Source: Gammaproteobacteria bacterium
GTDB taxonomy: Bacteria; Pseudomonadota; Gammaproteobacteria; Steroidobacterales; Steroidobacteraceae
Assembly: GCA_016707425.1 (NCBI GenBank)
Contig: JADJHU010000015.1
Location: 62,001-126,000, forward strand
DNA: 64,000 nucleotides
Direction: 5' to 3'
The position numbers and the translations under genes are program-made. Shown in pieces: positions 18,829 through 28,514 of this stretch. Position 1 is the first letter of the stretch, and each line of letters starts with the position of its first letter. The notes under the pieces were generated by a model. That model was not told where the DNA came from. It worked only from the letters and a program-made list of their open reading frames with translations, and ran no database searches.

Positions 18829-20011
18829 GTGAGGCACCGAACCACTCGCGTGCCGCGCGGCCAAAGAACTCTTCGAGCCCGATGCCACCGGCGCCGATCA
18901 GCCAGACAGTGGCTTTTGGGTAGCGATTGCGGAACGCCTCGATTCCACTGAGCTTTCCGGGTCTGCCGCTCTTGACCTCGATTGCCCACACCCGGGAGCC
19001 GTGAGCCACCACGAAATCGACTTCCCTGTCGCCCTCACGCCAGTAGCTCACGTTCCAGTCTGGTCCCTGCAAGCCGTTCAGCAAATGTGCTCCGACGGCG
19101 TTCTCGACCAGGCGTCCCCACCACCCGCCATCGGCCACCGCCTCCTGGCGCGCACGCAGTGACAGCGCATTCACGAGCGCGTTGTTCCACAGCACGAGCT
19201 TCGGGCTGCTGCCTCGCTTGCGGACCTGACCTCTTGAAAAGAGCTCGAGACCCGACGCGAGAAAGGTCTTCTCGAGGAGCCGCAGGTAGGCGGCCAGCGT
19301 CGTGGTATTCCCCGCATCCTGGAGCTGGCCGAGCATCTTGTTGTAGGACAGCATCTGGGCGGGATAGGCCGCCGCCAGCGCAAACAGATGTCGAAGCAGC
19401 ACGGGCTTCATGATGGGCTGCAGGCCGAGCACGTCGCGAGAGATCACGGTCTCGATCAGCGAATCGGCAATGTAGCGTTTCCAGAGCGCCTCGTCGTCCG
19501 TGAAGCCGGCGGCTCCGGGATAGCCGCCAAAATAGAGCCAATCGGACAGCGTCCACCCGAAGGCCGCGCGGCATTCGGGCCAGCTCCAGTGCGGACAGCG
19601 ATGCAGGAAGAACCGGCCGGCCAGGCTTTCGGTCGCGCCTTGCTGGACGAGCAGGGCCGACGATCCGAGCACGACCGGCAGAACTGCCCCGCGCTCGCGC
19701 TGCTGCTCGTCCCAGAGCCGTTTCACGACCTCGCTCCACCCGAAGACCTTCTGCACCTCGTCCAGCACGAGAAGCACGCGTTGCCCACGCGCGGGCTTGA
19801 GCATCCGTGCGCGCTGCCACTGGGTCTCGATCCACTCCGGGCCTGGAGGCAGAGGCGCATCGGCGCTCGCCGCAACGTGCGGCCAGCCCAGCCGCTCGAC
19901 GAGCTGCTGGGCCGCCGTGGTCTTGCCGACCTGCCGTGGGCCGACGATGACCAGGATGAGCGGCGTCGCGCGACGGCAGGCGGTCGCGAGCTCATCCACT
20001 ATGGGGCGCAT
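18824..20011 (-). CDS. AAA_14/DUF4143-type ATPase
   Basis: About 395 residues. Walker A (GPRQVGKTT, residues 24-32) and Walker B (VLLVLDEVQKV, about 79-89) define an archaeal-type AAA ATPase domain. The C-terminal DUF4143 part ends with GDREVDFVVAHGSRVWAIEVKSG, a nuclease-like ExK arrangement. Proteins of this class are common and often horizontally spread; some resemble toxin-antitoxin or defence genes, but none has a firm general function. The start MRPIVDELAT at 20011 fits the family; a longer frame to 20056 runs toward the repeat region. Two perfect 15-base inverted repeats lie immediately upstream, suggesting tight regulation. Confidence 0.85.
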   Translation of the reverse strand: MRPIVDELATACRRATPLILVIVGPRQVGKTTAAQQLVERLGWPHVAASADAPLPPGPEWIETQWQRARMLKPARGQRVLLVLDEVQKVFGWSEVVKRLWDEQQRERGAVLPVVLGSSALLVQQGATESLAGRFFLHRCPHWSWPECRAAFGWTLSDWLYFGGYPGAAGFTDDEALWKRYIADSLIETVISRDVLGLQPIMKPVLLRHLFALAAAYPAQMLSYNKMLGQLQDAGNTTTLAAYLRLLEKTFLASGLELFSRGQVRKRGSSPKLVLWNNALVNALSLRARQEAVADGGWWGRLVENAVGAHLLNGLQGPDWNVSYWREGDREVDFVVAHGSRVWAIEVKSGRPGKLSGIEAFRNRYPKATVWLIGAGGIGLEEFFGRAAREWFGASR

Positions 20012-20060
20012 GAAGGTCACGGGCCCGAGTTTCGAGCTCGAGCGGCGGATTGTCAAATTT

Positions 20061-20106
20061 ACTCAATTACTGAGTAAAACTACTCAGCCATTGAGTACAA
20101 CTGAGT
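20061..20106. promoter_or_regulatory. Tandem palindromic operator-like repeats before the ATPase gene
   Basis: Two 15-base palindromes, ACTCAATTACTGAGT (20061-20075) and ACTCAGCCATTGAGT (20082-20096), share ACTCA-N5-TGAGT arms with centres 21 bases apart, two turns of the helix. A further TGAGT half-site follows at 20102-20106. The block is strikingly AT-rich and ends about 50 bases before the ATPase start. It fits cooperative binding by a dimeric repressor on one DNA face. No regulator gene is adjacent, so the binding protein may be the ATPase itself or a distant factor. Confidence 0.6.
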
Positions 20107-20135
20107 CGCCTGCCCCGCGGCGGCCGAAGAGGTGC

Positions 20136-20908
20136 TCATAGCTTCGGCCTCACCTGCTGCGCCTGTCCCTGCTGTTTGGCGACGTCGGCCTGCTCCGCAC
20201 TCCGCACCAGCGCCTCGCTCGCCTCGTAGTGCTTGCGGTAGAGGTTCATGTCCGCGGCAATGACCTGCAGCTGCACGACCAGTCCCCGCGGCCCGGTGAC
20301 GCCGGGCGTGGCCGGAAAGATGTTTGCGCGCACGACGACGTTCTCCCAGCAATGCGCAGCATTGGGATTGGTGAAGGTGGGGTCTGAGGGCTGCTTCAGG
20401 CGGTCCAGGTAGCGCGCATTCCACACTTGGCCACAGGCCGCGACCCGCCCTCCCGCCCGTACTTCTCGCGGAGTGCCGCGATCACGTTCGCTGCGGTGGG
20501 CCGTTCGGGCTCGGCGTATTCCTTGTTGCGGAGCACGTACCAGAGCAGGGCCTGATTGGGCGGCTGGGTGAATCTGAGTGCCAGGCTCTCCTGCCCGTGC
20601 ACACCGTCGCCGGGGCTGTACTGCGCACTCGTGATTTCACTGAAGGCCACGCTGGGAAGCAGATCGAAATGGAATGCCGGCTCGGTGTTGACCTGGAAGC
20701 CGGGATTGGCCGCGTGGACTGCGGCTGCGGCCTGCGGTCGGGTCATGCCGAGCCGGACACCGACGACGTCCACTGCGAACCCCTTCGGTGCAGCCGCGGT
20801 CGCAGGCGCCGCTTTCGGAGCAGGGGCGCCGGCCTGCTGTGCAGCTGGCGCCGATGGGACGACGAGGGTCAGCGCCATCGCGCCGGCCACGACTTTCGCT
20901 ATGTGCAT
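20136..20908 (-). pseudogene. Secreted protein of unknown function, frameshifted
   Basis: From ATG 20908 the protein begins MHIAKVVAGAMALTLVV, a signal peptide with likely cleavage after APAAQQ, followed by an Ala/Pro-rich linker and a domain starting FAVDVVGVRLGMTRPQA. One frame ends in unlikely sequence after KYGREGG. A shift of one base within a G/C-rich tract (about 20443-20458) restores RVAACGQVWNARYLDRL and a plausible C-terminal half with a conserved-looking CWENVVVRANIF. The intact length would be about 257 residues. I do not recognise the family. It follows another secreted-protein gene by 22 bases and is probably co-transcribed. The shift may be an assembly error. Confidence 0.6.
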
Positions 20909-20930
20909 CGCAATGCTCCTGGCGACCAGA

Positions 20931-21888
20931 TCAATCACGTTTCGCTCCGACCCAGACGGCATTGCCGATGCTGACTGTGGCCTGGGATCGGCCAGGGGGG
21001 AATCTCGCGCCTCAGGTTCCAGATCGCCCCGCGCAAGCCTTGATGATGGAACCGGCCGAAAAGGTAATAGACCCCGGCGGGCACGGCTGGGAACACGCCA
21101 CGGGCCTGCTCGTCGGTGGTCACTTCCGCGACGGCGTGCGCCCGGATCGTCTTCATCAGGCAATCGAATTCAGCCTGCGCCTCGCGCCCGGGCTCCCGGA
21201 CCCAGGAATCCATCATTCGCTGCTGTTCCGGACCGAACAGACCGATGATCGAGTCGATGCCGGCGTCGTCGGCCGCCCCGCCGAAGCCTTCCGTGAACAC
21301 GAGCATCGCGAAGCGCGAGCCCAGCATCCCAGGCTCGACGCCCGCCCGCCTGAGGATCTGATCGGCGTCCTCGTCGAGCAGGTAGAAGGTCGTGCCGGCA
21401 AAATTACCGCGCTCCGATTGTGAGGACGTCACGACATCCGTCTTGCGGTTCCGGGTCTCGGACGTGTAGGTGAAGCCTGCGCCGGCCACGGACAGCACGG
21501 CGTTGCGGGAACCGCCGAGGCGACGCGGCGAGGGTCCATCGACCCTGCACGCACTGCCGGGAGCCGTGTGGGCGGCTGGCGCGCCGGCATTCGCTGGCGC
21601 CCGCTCTGGCGCGTCGGGCACGGCGCGCTTGCCCTGCGGATCGACGCAGGACTGGCGCCGCAACAGATCTTCGACGCCCGCAGGCGACAGCGTGAAGTAG
21701 GGCGCGAGCTTGCCCGGCGGGCCCAGCTCGGTCTCGCAAAACTTCTCGTTGCAGCGCGTGATACGAAGCTGGTTGCCGTAGTCGCACTGGTAGAGCACAC
21801 CCTCCGCCGGCTGCCCGGCGAGGGCAGTCCTGGCCAGAGCGGTCAGGCAAGCCAGCACGGCGGCCGCGCGGAAAAAACCGCGGGCCAT
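20931..21888 (-). pseudogene. Secreted cysteine-containing protein of unknown function, 3' frameshift
   Basis: Begins MARGFFRAAAVLACLTALAR with a signal peptide. A short Cys-rich domain follows (LYQCDYGNQLRITRCNEKFC), then a central segment FTYTSETRNRKTDVVTSS and a helical region. The frame ends in WPIPGHSQHRQCRLGRSET, which looks out of frame. Removing one base from the six-G run at 20995-21000 gives QATVSIGNAVWVGAKRD and a stop at 20931, a much more natural beta-strand ending. Intact length would be about 318 residues. No family recognised. It is the first gene of a two-gene unit with the signal-peptide gene downstream. Confidence 0.6.
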
Positions 21889-22020
21889 CGAGTCGCCCAG
21901 CCCGAATCTCGCGAGGCACATGCAACTCAGACGTTGCTGCCTGGAAATCGTCCGGGGCGGCGTGAGCCGGCGTGAAACCGATGCAGTCCGGTTTCGCGAT
22001 CGCGGTCACTCAGCAAGCGT

Positions 22021-23304
22021 TCAGGCGCGACGCCACCTCGGCGCCGACGTGGCCTCCCCACCCCGGCGATGCCGCCCGCCGCCGCGCGCCGGCGGCGCGA
22101 AGGACCGTGTCCTGCGCGGCTCGGTCGCCTGAACCGGCGCCTGTACCGGGGTCTGCTCCGCCCTCGGCGCCGCCGTCACCTGCGGCACGGGCAGCACCTC
22201 GATCGCCCGCCCGAGCACCCGCTCGATGGCGCGCAGCCGGTCGCGTTCGTCATGGCTCACGAGCGAGACGGCCTGACCTTCGCAGCCTGCGCGGCCCGTG
22301 CGTCCGATGCGATGCACGTAGTCTTCCGGCACATGCGGCAGTTCGTAGTTCACGACATGCGGCAGCTCGACGATGTCGAGCCCGCGCGCGGCAATGTCCG
22401 TGGCGACTAGCACCGCGATGCGATTCGCCTTGAAGTCCGCGAGCGCGCGCGTGCGGGCACCCTGGGACTTGTTGCCATGGATCGCCGCGCAGCTCAGGCC
22501 GTCCTGCCCGAGCTGCTCGGCAAGGCGGTTGGCCCCGTGCTTGGTCCGCGTGAACACGAGCGTCTGCTCCCATCCGCCGCTGCGCAGCAGGTGACTGAGC
22601 AGCGCGCGCTTCTGCGCGCCCTCGACGTGGTAGAGGGAATGCGCAACGCGCTCGGCGGGGGCGTTGCGCGGCGCAACCTCGATGGTCTGGGGATCGTGCA
22701 GGATCGAGCCGGCGAGCCGCCGGATCTCCTCGGAGAAGGTGGCCGAGAACAGGAGGTTCTGCCGCTCGCGCGGCAGCACCGCGAGGATGCGCCGGATGTC
22801 ACGGATGAAACCCATGTCGAGCATGCGGTCGGCCTCATCGAGCACGAGCACCTCGATGCGCGAGAGATCGACCGCGCGCTCCCGCACATGATCGAGCAGC
22901 CGCCCCGGGGTGGCGATCACGATGTCGACACCCCGCGCGAGCGCCTCGATCTGCGGGCGCGGGCTCACGCCGCCGAAAACGAGCGCGGTGCGCTGCGGCA
23001 GGTGCCTGCCGAGCGCGCGTATCGATTCATCGACCTGTGCGGCGAGCTCGCGCGTCGGTACGAGCACGAGCGCACGCGGCGCACGGGCGCCCCGGGGCTC
23101 AGGCACCGCAGACTGCAGCCGCTCGAGGAGCGGCAGCGCGAAGGCCGCTGTCTTGCCGGTCCCTGTCTGCGCGGCCGCGAGCAGATCGCGCCCTCCGAGC
23201 ACCGCGGGAATCGCGCGCGCCTGGATGGGCGTGCAATGGGTGTAGCCCTGCTCCTGCACGGCGCGCACCAGCGCCTCGCACAGACCGAAATCCTGAAAAG
23301 ACAT
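22021..23304 (-). CDS. rhlE: DEAD-box RNA helicase, RhlE type
   Basis: A 427-residue helicase. The Q motif region (FGLCEALVRAVQEQGYTHCTPIQ), Walker A AAQTGTGKTAAF, VLDEADRMLDMGF, the SAT motif in LFSATFSEEIRRL and HRIGRTGRAG are all present. The C-terminal tail is basic and Arg/Gly-rich, as in RhlE, and should add RNA affinity. The start at 23304 (MSFQDFGLCEALV) has AGAGGA upstream and matches family N-termini. It remodels RNA in ribosome assembly or decay. The 288-base region upstream may hold a long leader, but I see no defined element in it. Confidence 0.95.
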   Translation of the reverse strand: MSFQDFGLCEALVRAVQEQGYTHCTPIQARAIPAVLGGRDLLAAAQTGTGKTAAFALPLLERLQSAVPEPRGARAPRALVLVPTRELAAQVDESIRALGRHLPQRTALVFGGVSPRPQIEALARGVDIVIATPGRLLDHVRERAVDLSRIEVLVLDEADRMLDMGFIRDIRRILAVLPRERQNLLFSATFSEEIRRLAGSILHDPQTIEVAPRNAPAERVAHSLYHVEGAQKRALLSHLLRSGGWEQTLVFTRTKHGANRLAEQLGQDGLSCAAIHGNKSQGARTRALADFKANRIAVLVATDIAARGLDIVELPHVVNYELPHVPEDYVHRIGRTGRAGCEGQAVSLVSHDERDRLRAIERVLGRAIEVLPVPQVTAAPRAEQTPVQAPVQATEPRRTRSFAPPARGGGRHRRGGEATSAPRWRRA

Positions 23305-23592
23305 TGAAAGAATCCTCTGCAGACGCCCTGTTGTTGTGTGATCCGGCGCACTGCCGGAGCGCTGGCGAAAGCAGACGGGAGGGCGAATCGACCGCTGGCC
23401 TCGACCTGTTTGCAGGAGGGGCCGCGAGGGTCTCACTGAGGAGACACCGTAGAACCTCTGCGCACAGCGAACGGCTGCGCTTCGACAAACTGGCGCGCAC
23501 CATACAGGAAAGCAGTCGCCCGTGCGCGGACTTTTCTCACGATGCGCTGCCGGGCCTCCGACTCGCAGGCCACGAAAGACCACCCCGCCCCG

Positions 23593-24045
23593 CTACCAGT
23601 ACTTGGGCAGCTCCACGCCGAAAGTCCTTTCCGCATCCTCGATGGCCTGCCGGCAGGCGTTGCGCAGGACAGGCAGGAGGCTCATCAGGGTCTGCCAGTC
23701 CCCGGGTCTGCTGAGCATCCGGAATCGTCCGTCCGCAAGCGGTTCCGCGAGGTCCAGCGTTGCATCGCTCAGCATGCGCAGCCCGAGCTCATAGCTGTCG
23801 TAGGCAGCGATCGCCCGCCCCTCACCTTCCATGAATTGCACGGAGCCGTCCCGGCTGAAGGCATAACTGAAGTAGCCCTTGCCGCCGGGTGCATCGGGGA
23901 CCCGCTCCGTGAAGCTCATGCCGGCGAGGCCGGCATCGACAAACGCCTGCCGATGGTTCTGCGTCAGGATCTCGCACCATCGCCGGTGCCAGTACTCATA
24001 GATTTCGGGAGGCGTGTCCGCAGGTCTTGCGATTCTCGTCTTCAA
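23593..24045 (-). CDS. Hypothetical protein, 150 residues
   Basis: Starts at a TTG that overlaps the stop of the upstream glutathione transferase gene (TTGA), so it is probably translated by coupling. The product begins MKTRIARPADTPPEIYEYWH and contains FTERVPDAPGGKGYFSYAFS and SVQFMEGEGRAIAAYDS segments. It has no signal peptide or membrane segment and looks like a soluble mixed alpha/beta protein. No family recognised. Last gene of the phosphoketolase operon. Confidence 0.7.
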   Translation of the reverse strand: MKTRIARPADTPPEIYEYWHRRWCEILTQNHRQAFVDAGLAGMSFTERVPDAPGGKGYFSYAFSRDGSVQFMEGEGRAIAAYDSYELGLRMLSDATLDLAEPLADGRFRMLSRPGDWQTLMSLLPVLRNACRQAIEDAERTFGVELPKYW

Positions 24046-24893
24046 GACCGCTCCTGCATCAGCGCATCGATGTCCGCCGCTGCGTGCCGTTCACGGACAC
24101 AGCCGTCACCGTTTCGGTTCACCCTGAGACCACGCTGTACGCCCCGGCGCGCACCGAGCTCATCCGCCCAGCGCGCGATGTTGCGGTAACTGGCGAAGTC
24201 GAGGAATTCCGCGGCGCCCCCATAGGACTCGTTCCGGTGGAAGCCTCCGAACCAGCCGTAGATCGCGATGTCGGCGATGGTGTACTCCTCGCCTGCGAAG
24301 TAGCGGGTCTCGGCGAGCCGCCTGTCCGCCACGTCGAAGATGCGTTTGGTTTCCATGGCGAAGCGGTCGATCGCGTACCTGATCTTCTCCGGTGCATAGT
24401 GGAAGAAATGGCCGAAGCCGCCGCCGATCACCGGCGCCGTCGACATCTGCCAGAAGAGCCAGGAGAGGCACTCGGCGCGCGTCGCGCCGGTGGGCAGGAA
24501 CATGCCGAATTTCTCGGCAAGGTGCACCAGGATCGCCCCCGACTCGAACACGCGCACCGGCGACGCACCCGAGCAGTCGAGCAGCGCCGGGATCTTCGAA
24601 TTGGGATTCACTGCGACGAATCCCGACGAGAACTGCTCACCGTCGAGGATGGAAATCATCCACGCGTCGTATTCCGCGCCGGCAACACCGGCGGCGAGCA
24701 GTTCCTCGAGCAGGATCGTCACCTTCTGTCCGTTCGGAGTACCGAGCGAATAGAGCTGCAGGGGATGCCTGCCGACCGGCAGGGCCTTCTCGTGCGTCGC
24801 GCCGGCAATCGGCCGGTTGATGCCACCGAAATGGCCGCCGCTCGGCTGCGTCCACGTCCACACCTTCGGGGGCACGTAGCCGCCTGCGCTCAT
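24042..24893 (-). CDS. yghU: Glutathione transferase, YghU/YfcG type
   Basis: A 283-residue protein of the Nu-class-like GST group, which reduces disulfides with glutathione. The N-terminal extension (WTWTQPSGGHFGGINRPIAG) is characteristic of YghU, followed by the thioredoxin-fold domain LQLYSLGTPNGQKVTILLEE with the TxNGxKV glutathione site. The C-terminal helical domain contains FAGEEYTIADIAIYGW. The start at 24893 (MSAGGYVPPK) fits the family. It lies 11 bases after tal and overlaps the next gene by four bases. Confidence 0.92.
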   Translation of the reverse strand: MSAGGYVPPKVWTWTQPSGGHFGGINRPIAGATHEKALPVGRHPLQLYSLGTPNGQKVTILLEELLAAGVAGAEYDAWMISILDGEQFSSGFVAVNPNSKIPALLDCSGASPVRVFESGAILVHLAEKFGMFLPTGATRAECLSWLFWQMSTAPVIGGGFGHFFHYAPEKIRYAIDRFAMETKRIFDVADRRLAETRYFAGEEYTIADIAIYGWFGGFHRNESYGGAAEFLDFASYRNIARWADELGARRGVQRGLRVNRNGDGCVRERHAAADIDALMQERS

Positions 24894-24904
24894 CGCATTT
24901 CTCC

Positions 24905-26029
24905 TCACAGCCTGTGTTGTGCACGCCGCTCCTCGAGCCACCTCTGCAGGCTCTCGAAAGGCTCGACGAATTTCCTTACTCCGTCGCGTTCGAGCTCACC
25001 GGCGACCTGCTCGAGATCGATCCCGAGCGCCTCGAGCGCCTTGCGCGTGTCGCTCGCCGCAGCCAGATGACGCTCGAGCGTGAGGACCGGCTGCCCCTGC
25101 CTGCGATAGGCGTCGATCGTCGCGAGGGGCATGGTGTTGATGGTGCCAGGGGCAATCAGCTCGTCGACGTACTTCGTCGGCGGATAGCTCGGGTCCTTCG
25201 TCGAGGTCGACGCCCAGAGCAGCCGCTGCGGGTGTGCACCGTGTGCGGCGAGCGCCTGCCAGCGACCGGAATTCATTGACTCGCCATGAAGCTCGAATGC
25301 GCGCGCCGCGCAGGCCACGGCGCCTCTGCCGCGTAATGCATGCGCGCCGGCTTCGCCGCCTGCAGAGAGCGCATCCAGCCGCCTGTCGATGAGCGTATCG
25401 ATGCGGCTTACGAAGAAGCTCGCGACGGAGGCGATACGGTCGATCGCCAGGTCCGCGGCGAGCCGGTCTTCGAGCCCGGCGAGATATTCCCCTTCGGCCT
25501 GCCGGCAGCGCTCGGGCGAAAACAGCAGCGTCACATTCACGTTGATACCGGCGGCGGTGAGCGCGCGGATCGCGGGCAGTCCCGCCCGGGTGCCCGGCAC
25601 CTTGATCATGACGTTCGGGCGCGCGAGCAGCCCCCAGAGCCGCCGCGCCTCGGCGACGGTCGCCGCCGTGTCATCCGCCAGGTGCGGAGAGACCTCCATG
25701 CTCACGTATCCGTCGCGTCCCACAGAGCGGTCGTAGACGTCGCGGAACAGGTCCGCCGCGCGCTGCACGTCCTCCAGTGCAAGCGTCTCGTAGATCGCGA
25801 TGCCGGTCGCGGACCCGGCGAGCAGCCGCGCGATGTCCGCGGCGTACTCCGTGCCGGACGTGAGCGCCTTGGAGAGGATTGCGGGATTCGACGTGAGACC
25901 CGAGAGCCCGTCATCGGCGATGAGCCGCGCGAGCGTGCCGTCCTCGAGCATGCTGCGCTGCAGATCGTCGAGCCAGACACTCTGGCCCAGACTGGCGAGC
26001 CGGCGCAACGGGCTGTCGTTCGTCGTCAC
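24905..26029 (-). CDS. tal: Transaldolase
   Basis: A 374-residue class I aldolase-fold enzyme of the long transaldolase group. It transfers dihydroxyacetone units between sugar phosphates in the non-oxidative pentose phosphate pathway. GLTSNPAILSKAL near the N-terminus and NVMIKVPGT with the Schiff-base lysine are clear; LLWASTSTKDP and FVEPFESL mark the C-terminal part. Its start overlaps the end of the phosphoketolase gene by four bases, so the two are coupled. Together they route F6P, E4P and S7P into the phosphoketolase shunt. Confidence 0.95.
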   Translation of the reverse strand: MTTNDSPLRRLASLGQSVWLDDLQRSMLEDGTLARLIADDGLSGLTSNPAILSKALTSGTEYAADIARLLAGSATGIAIYETLALEDVQRAADLFRDVYDRSVGRDGYVSMEVSPHLADDTAATVAEARRLWGLLARPNVMIKVPGTRAGLPAIRALTAAGINVNVTLLFSPERCRQAEGEYLAGLEDRLAADLAIDRIASVASFFVSRIDTLIDRRLDALSAGGEAGAHALRGRGAVACAARAFELHGESMNSGRWQALAAHGAHPQRLLWASTSTKDPSYPPTKYVDELIAPGTINTMPLATIDAYRRQGQPVLTLERHLAAASDTRKALEALGIDLEQVAGELERDGVRKFVEPFESLQRWLEERRAQHRL

Positions 26030-28434
26030 GGGGAACTGCCAGTGCCATGCGGCCAGACCCAGTCGCGCACCTCGGGCATGTCCTCGCCGTGGCGCACGAT
26101 GTAACCCTGGTGCTCGTAGAGCCTGTCGCGCAGCATCTGACGCAGGTGCGCCGCGCGATAGCCGAGCTTCGGCACGCGGTCGATCACATCCATCACGAGA
26201 TGGTAGCGATCGAGCTGGTTGCGCACCGCCATGTCGAAGGGCGTGGTCGTCGTGCCTTCCTCCTTGTAGCCGCGCACGTGCAGATTGTCGTGATTCGTGC
26301 GCCGGTAAGTGAGGCGGTGGATCAGTCAGGGGTAGCCATGGAAGGCGAAGATGACCGGCTTGTCGGTGGTGAAGATGAGATCGAACTCGCGGCTGGTGAG
26401 ACCGTTCGGATGTTCCTCACGCGGCTGCAGCGCCATGAGGTCGACCACGTTCACGACGCGCACCCGGATCTGCGGCGCGTGCCGGCGCAGAAGGTCGACG
26501 GCCGCGAGTGTCTCGAGGGTCGGCACGTCGCCGGCACAGGCCATGACGACATCCGGCTCGCCCCCTGCATCGGAGCTCGCCCAGTCGAAGATGCCGATAC
26601 CGGCGGCGCAGTGGCGTTGCGCGGCCTCCATCGTGAGCCACTGGTGCTGAGGCTGCTTGCCGGCGACGATCACGTTCACGAGGTTGCGGCTGCCGAGACA
26701 CTGCTCCGCGACGCAGAGCAGCGTGTTGGCATCGGGCGCGAGATAGACGCGCACGAATCGGCCCTTGTTCACCACGAGATCGAGAAACCCCGGATCCTGA
26801 TGCGAGAAGCCGTTGTGATCCTGTCTCCAGACGTGGGAGGTGAGCAGGATGTTGAGCGCGGCAATCGGCCGCCGCCAGGGAATACGATCGCAGGACTTCA
26901 GCCACTTGGCGTGCTGGTTGAACATCGAATCCACGACGTGGATGAACGCCTCGTAGCAGGCAAAGAGCCCGTGGCGCCCCGTAAGCACGTAGCCTTCGAG
27001 CCAGCCCTGGCAGACGTGCTCGGAGAGAATCTCCATCACGCGGCCACGCGGAGCCAGGTTCGTGTCGTCAGGCCCGATCTCAGCCACCCAGACGCGGTCG
27101 GTCACCGCGAAGACATCGTCGAGGCGGTTGGAGGCAATCTCGTCGGGGCCCATGAGACGGAAATCAGCGGCATCACGGTTCAGGACCAGCAGCTCGCGGA
27201 GATAATCTCCGAGCACACGTGTCGCCTCGGCGAACCGGACTCCGGGTTCCGGCACTCCCACTGCGAAGCGCTGCACATCGGGCAGCCGCAGATCGCGCAG
27301 CAGAAGCCCGCCATTGGCGTGCGGATTGCTGCCCATGCGTCGCGCGCCGTCCGGCGCAAGCGCGACGATTTCCGGTCGCGGCGCCCCGTTCGCGTCGAAG
27401 AGCTCCTCGGGCCGGTAGCTCCGGAGCCACTCTTCGAGCATCCGCAGATGCGCAGGGTTGGAGGCCGACACCGCGAGCGGCACCTGATGTGCTCGCCAGT
27501 GACCCTCGACCCGCTTGCCATCGACCACGCGCGGTCCGGTCCAGCCCTTGGGGCTGCGCAGCACGATCATGGGCCAGTTCGGCCGGCTCACCCGGCCGCG
27601 CGGCGCAGCACGTGCTGCCCGCCGGATCGACTGAATCTCATCGATGACCGCATCGAGCGTCGCAGCCATCTGCTCGTGCATCGTCCCGGGGTCCTCTCCC
27701 TCGACGACGCGGGCCCGATAGCCGTAGCCTGCCATCAGGCTCTCGAGTTCCTCGCGCGGGATGCGTGCGAGCACGGTCGGATTGGCGATCTTGTAGCCGT
27801 TCAGATGCAGGATGGGCAGCACCGCGCCATCGTCCACCGGGTCGAGAAACTTGTTCGAGTGCCAGGAAGCAGCCAGGGCGCCCGTCTCCGCCTCGCCGTC
27901 GCCGATCACGCAGGCGACGATCAGATCCGGATTGTCGAAGGCGGCGCCATGGGCGTGCGCGAGCGAATAGCCCAGTTCTCCACCCTCGTTGATCGAGCCC
28001 GGCACATCGGGCGCGACGTGACTCGGAATGCCGCCCGGAAACGAGAACTGGCGGAAGAGTCGCGCCATGCCCTCGGCGTTCTGCGGAACATTCGGGTAGT
28101 GTTCGCTGTAGCTTCCCTCGAGCCAGGTGCTCGCCACTAGCGCGGGACCGCCGTGCCCGGGGCCGGTGACGAAGATCATGTCGAGATCGCGTCCGCGTAT
28201 GAGGCGGTTCAGGTGCGCATAGATGAAGTTCAGGCCGGGCGTCGTGCCCCAGTGCCCGAGGAGTCGCGGCTTCACGTGCTGGATGGTGAGCGGCTGACGC
28301 AGCAGCGGGTTGTCGAGCAGATAGATCTGTCCGACCGAGAGATAGTTGGCGGCACGCCACCAGGCATCGATGCGGGCGAGATCCTCCCGCGAGAGCACAG
28401 GCGGCCCGGCGTGGGCCGCGGATTGCGCGGACAT
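26026..28434 (-). CDS. xfp: Xylulose-5-phosphate/fructose-6-phosphate phosphoketolase, with an in-frame TGA
   Basis: One continuous frame of about 802 residues, the usual size, encodes a thiamine-diphosphate phosphoketolase producing acetyl phosphate. HVKPRLLGHWGTTPGLNFIY, FVTGPGHGGPA, IGDGEAETGALAASWHSNKF and HQDPGFLDLVVNKG are clear family blocks. At 26328-26326 a TGA replaces the tryptophan codon expected in FHGYP-W-LIHRLTYRR; translation in frame then continues normally as LIHRLTYRRTNHDNLHVRGY to the true end at 26026. A G-to-A change or base-call error explains this best. If real, the product would lose about 100 C-terminal residues. AGGGAG lies upstream of the ATG at 28434. First gene of the xfp-tal-yghU-orf operon. 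Confidence 0.88.
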
Positions 28435-28514
28435 CTGCGACTCCCTCAGGATGATTTCCATCTAATGTTGCAGGACATGAATCGTTCCACACGCTGCGGC
28501 AGCGAGGACGCACC

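Noticed and set aside
26280..26340. TGA in phosphoketolase as selenocysteine or recoded Trp
   Set aside because: The family has tryptophan, not cysteine, at the site, no SECIS-like hairpin is evident, and other genes use TGA as a stop.
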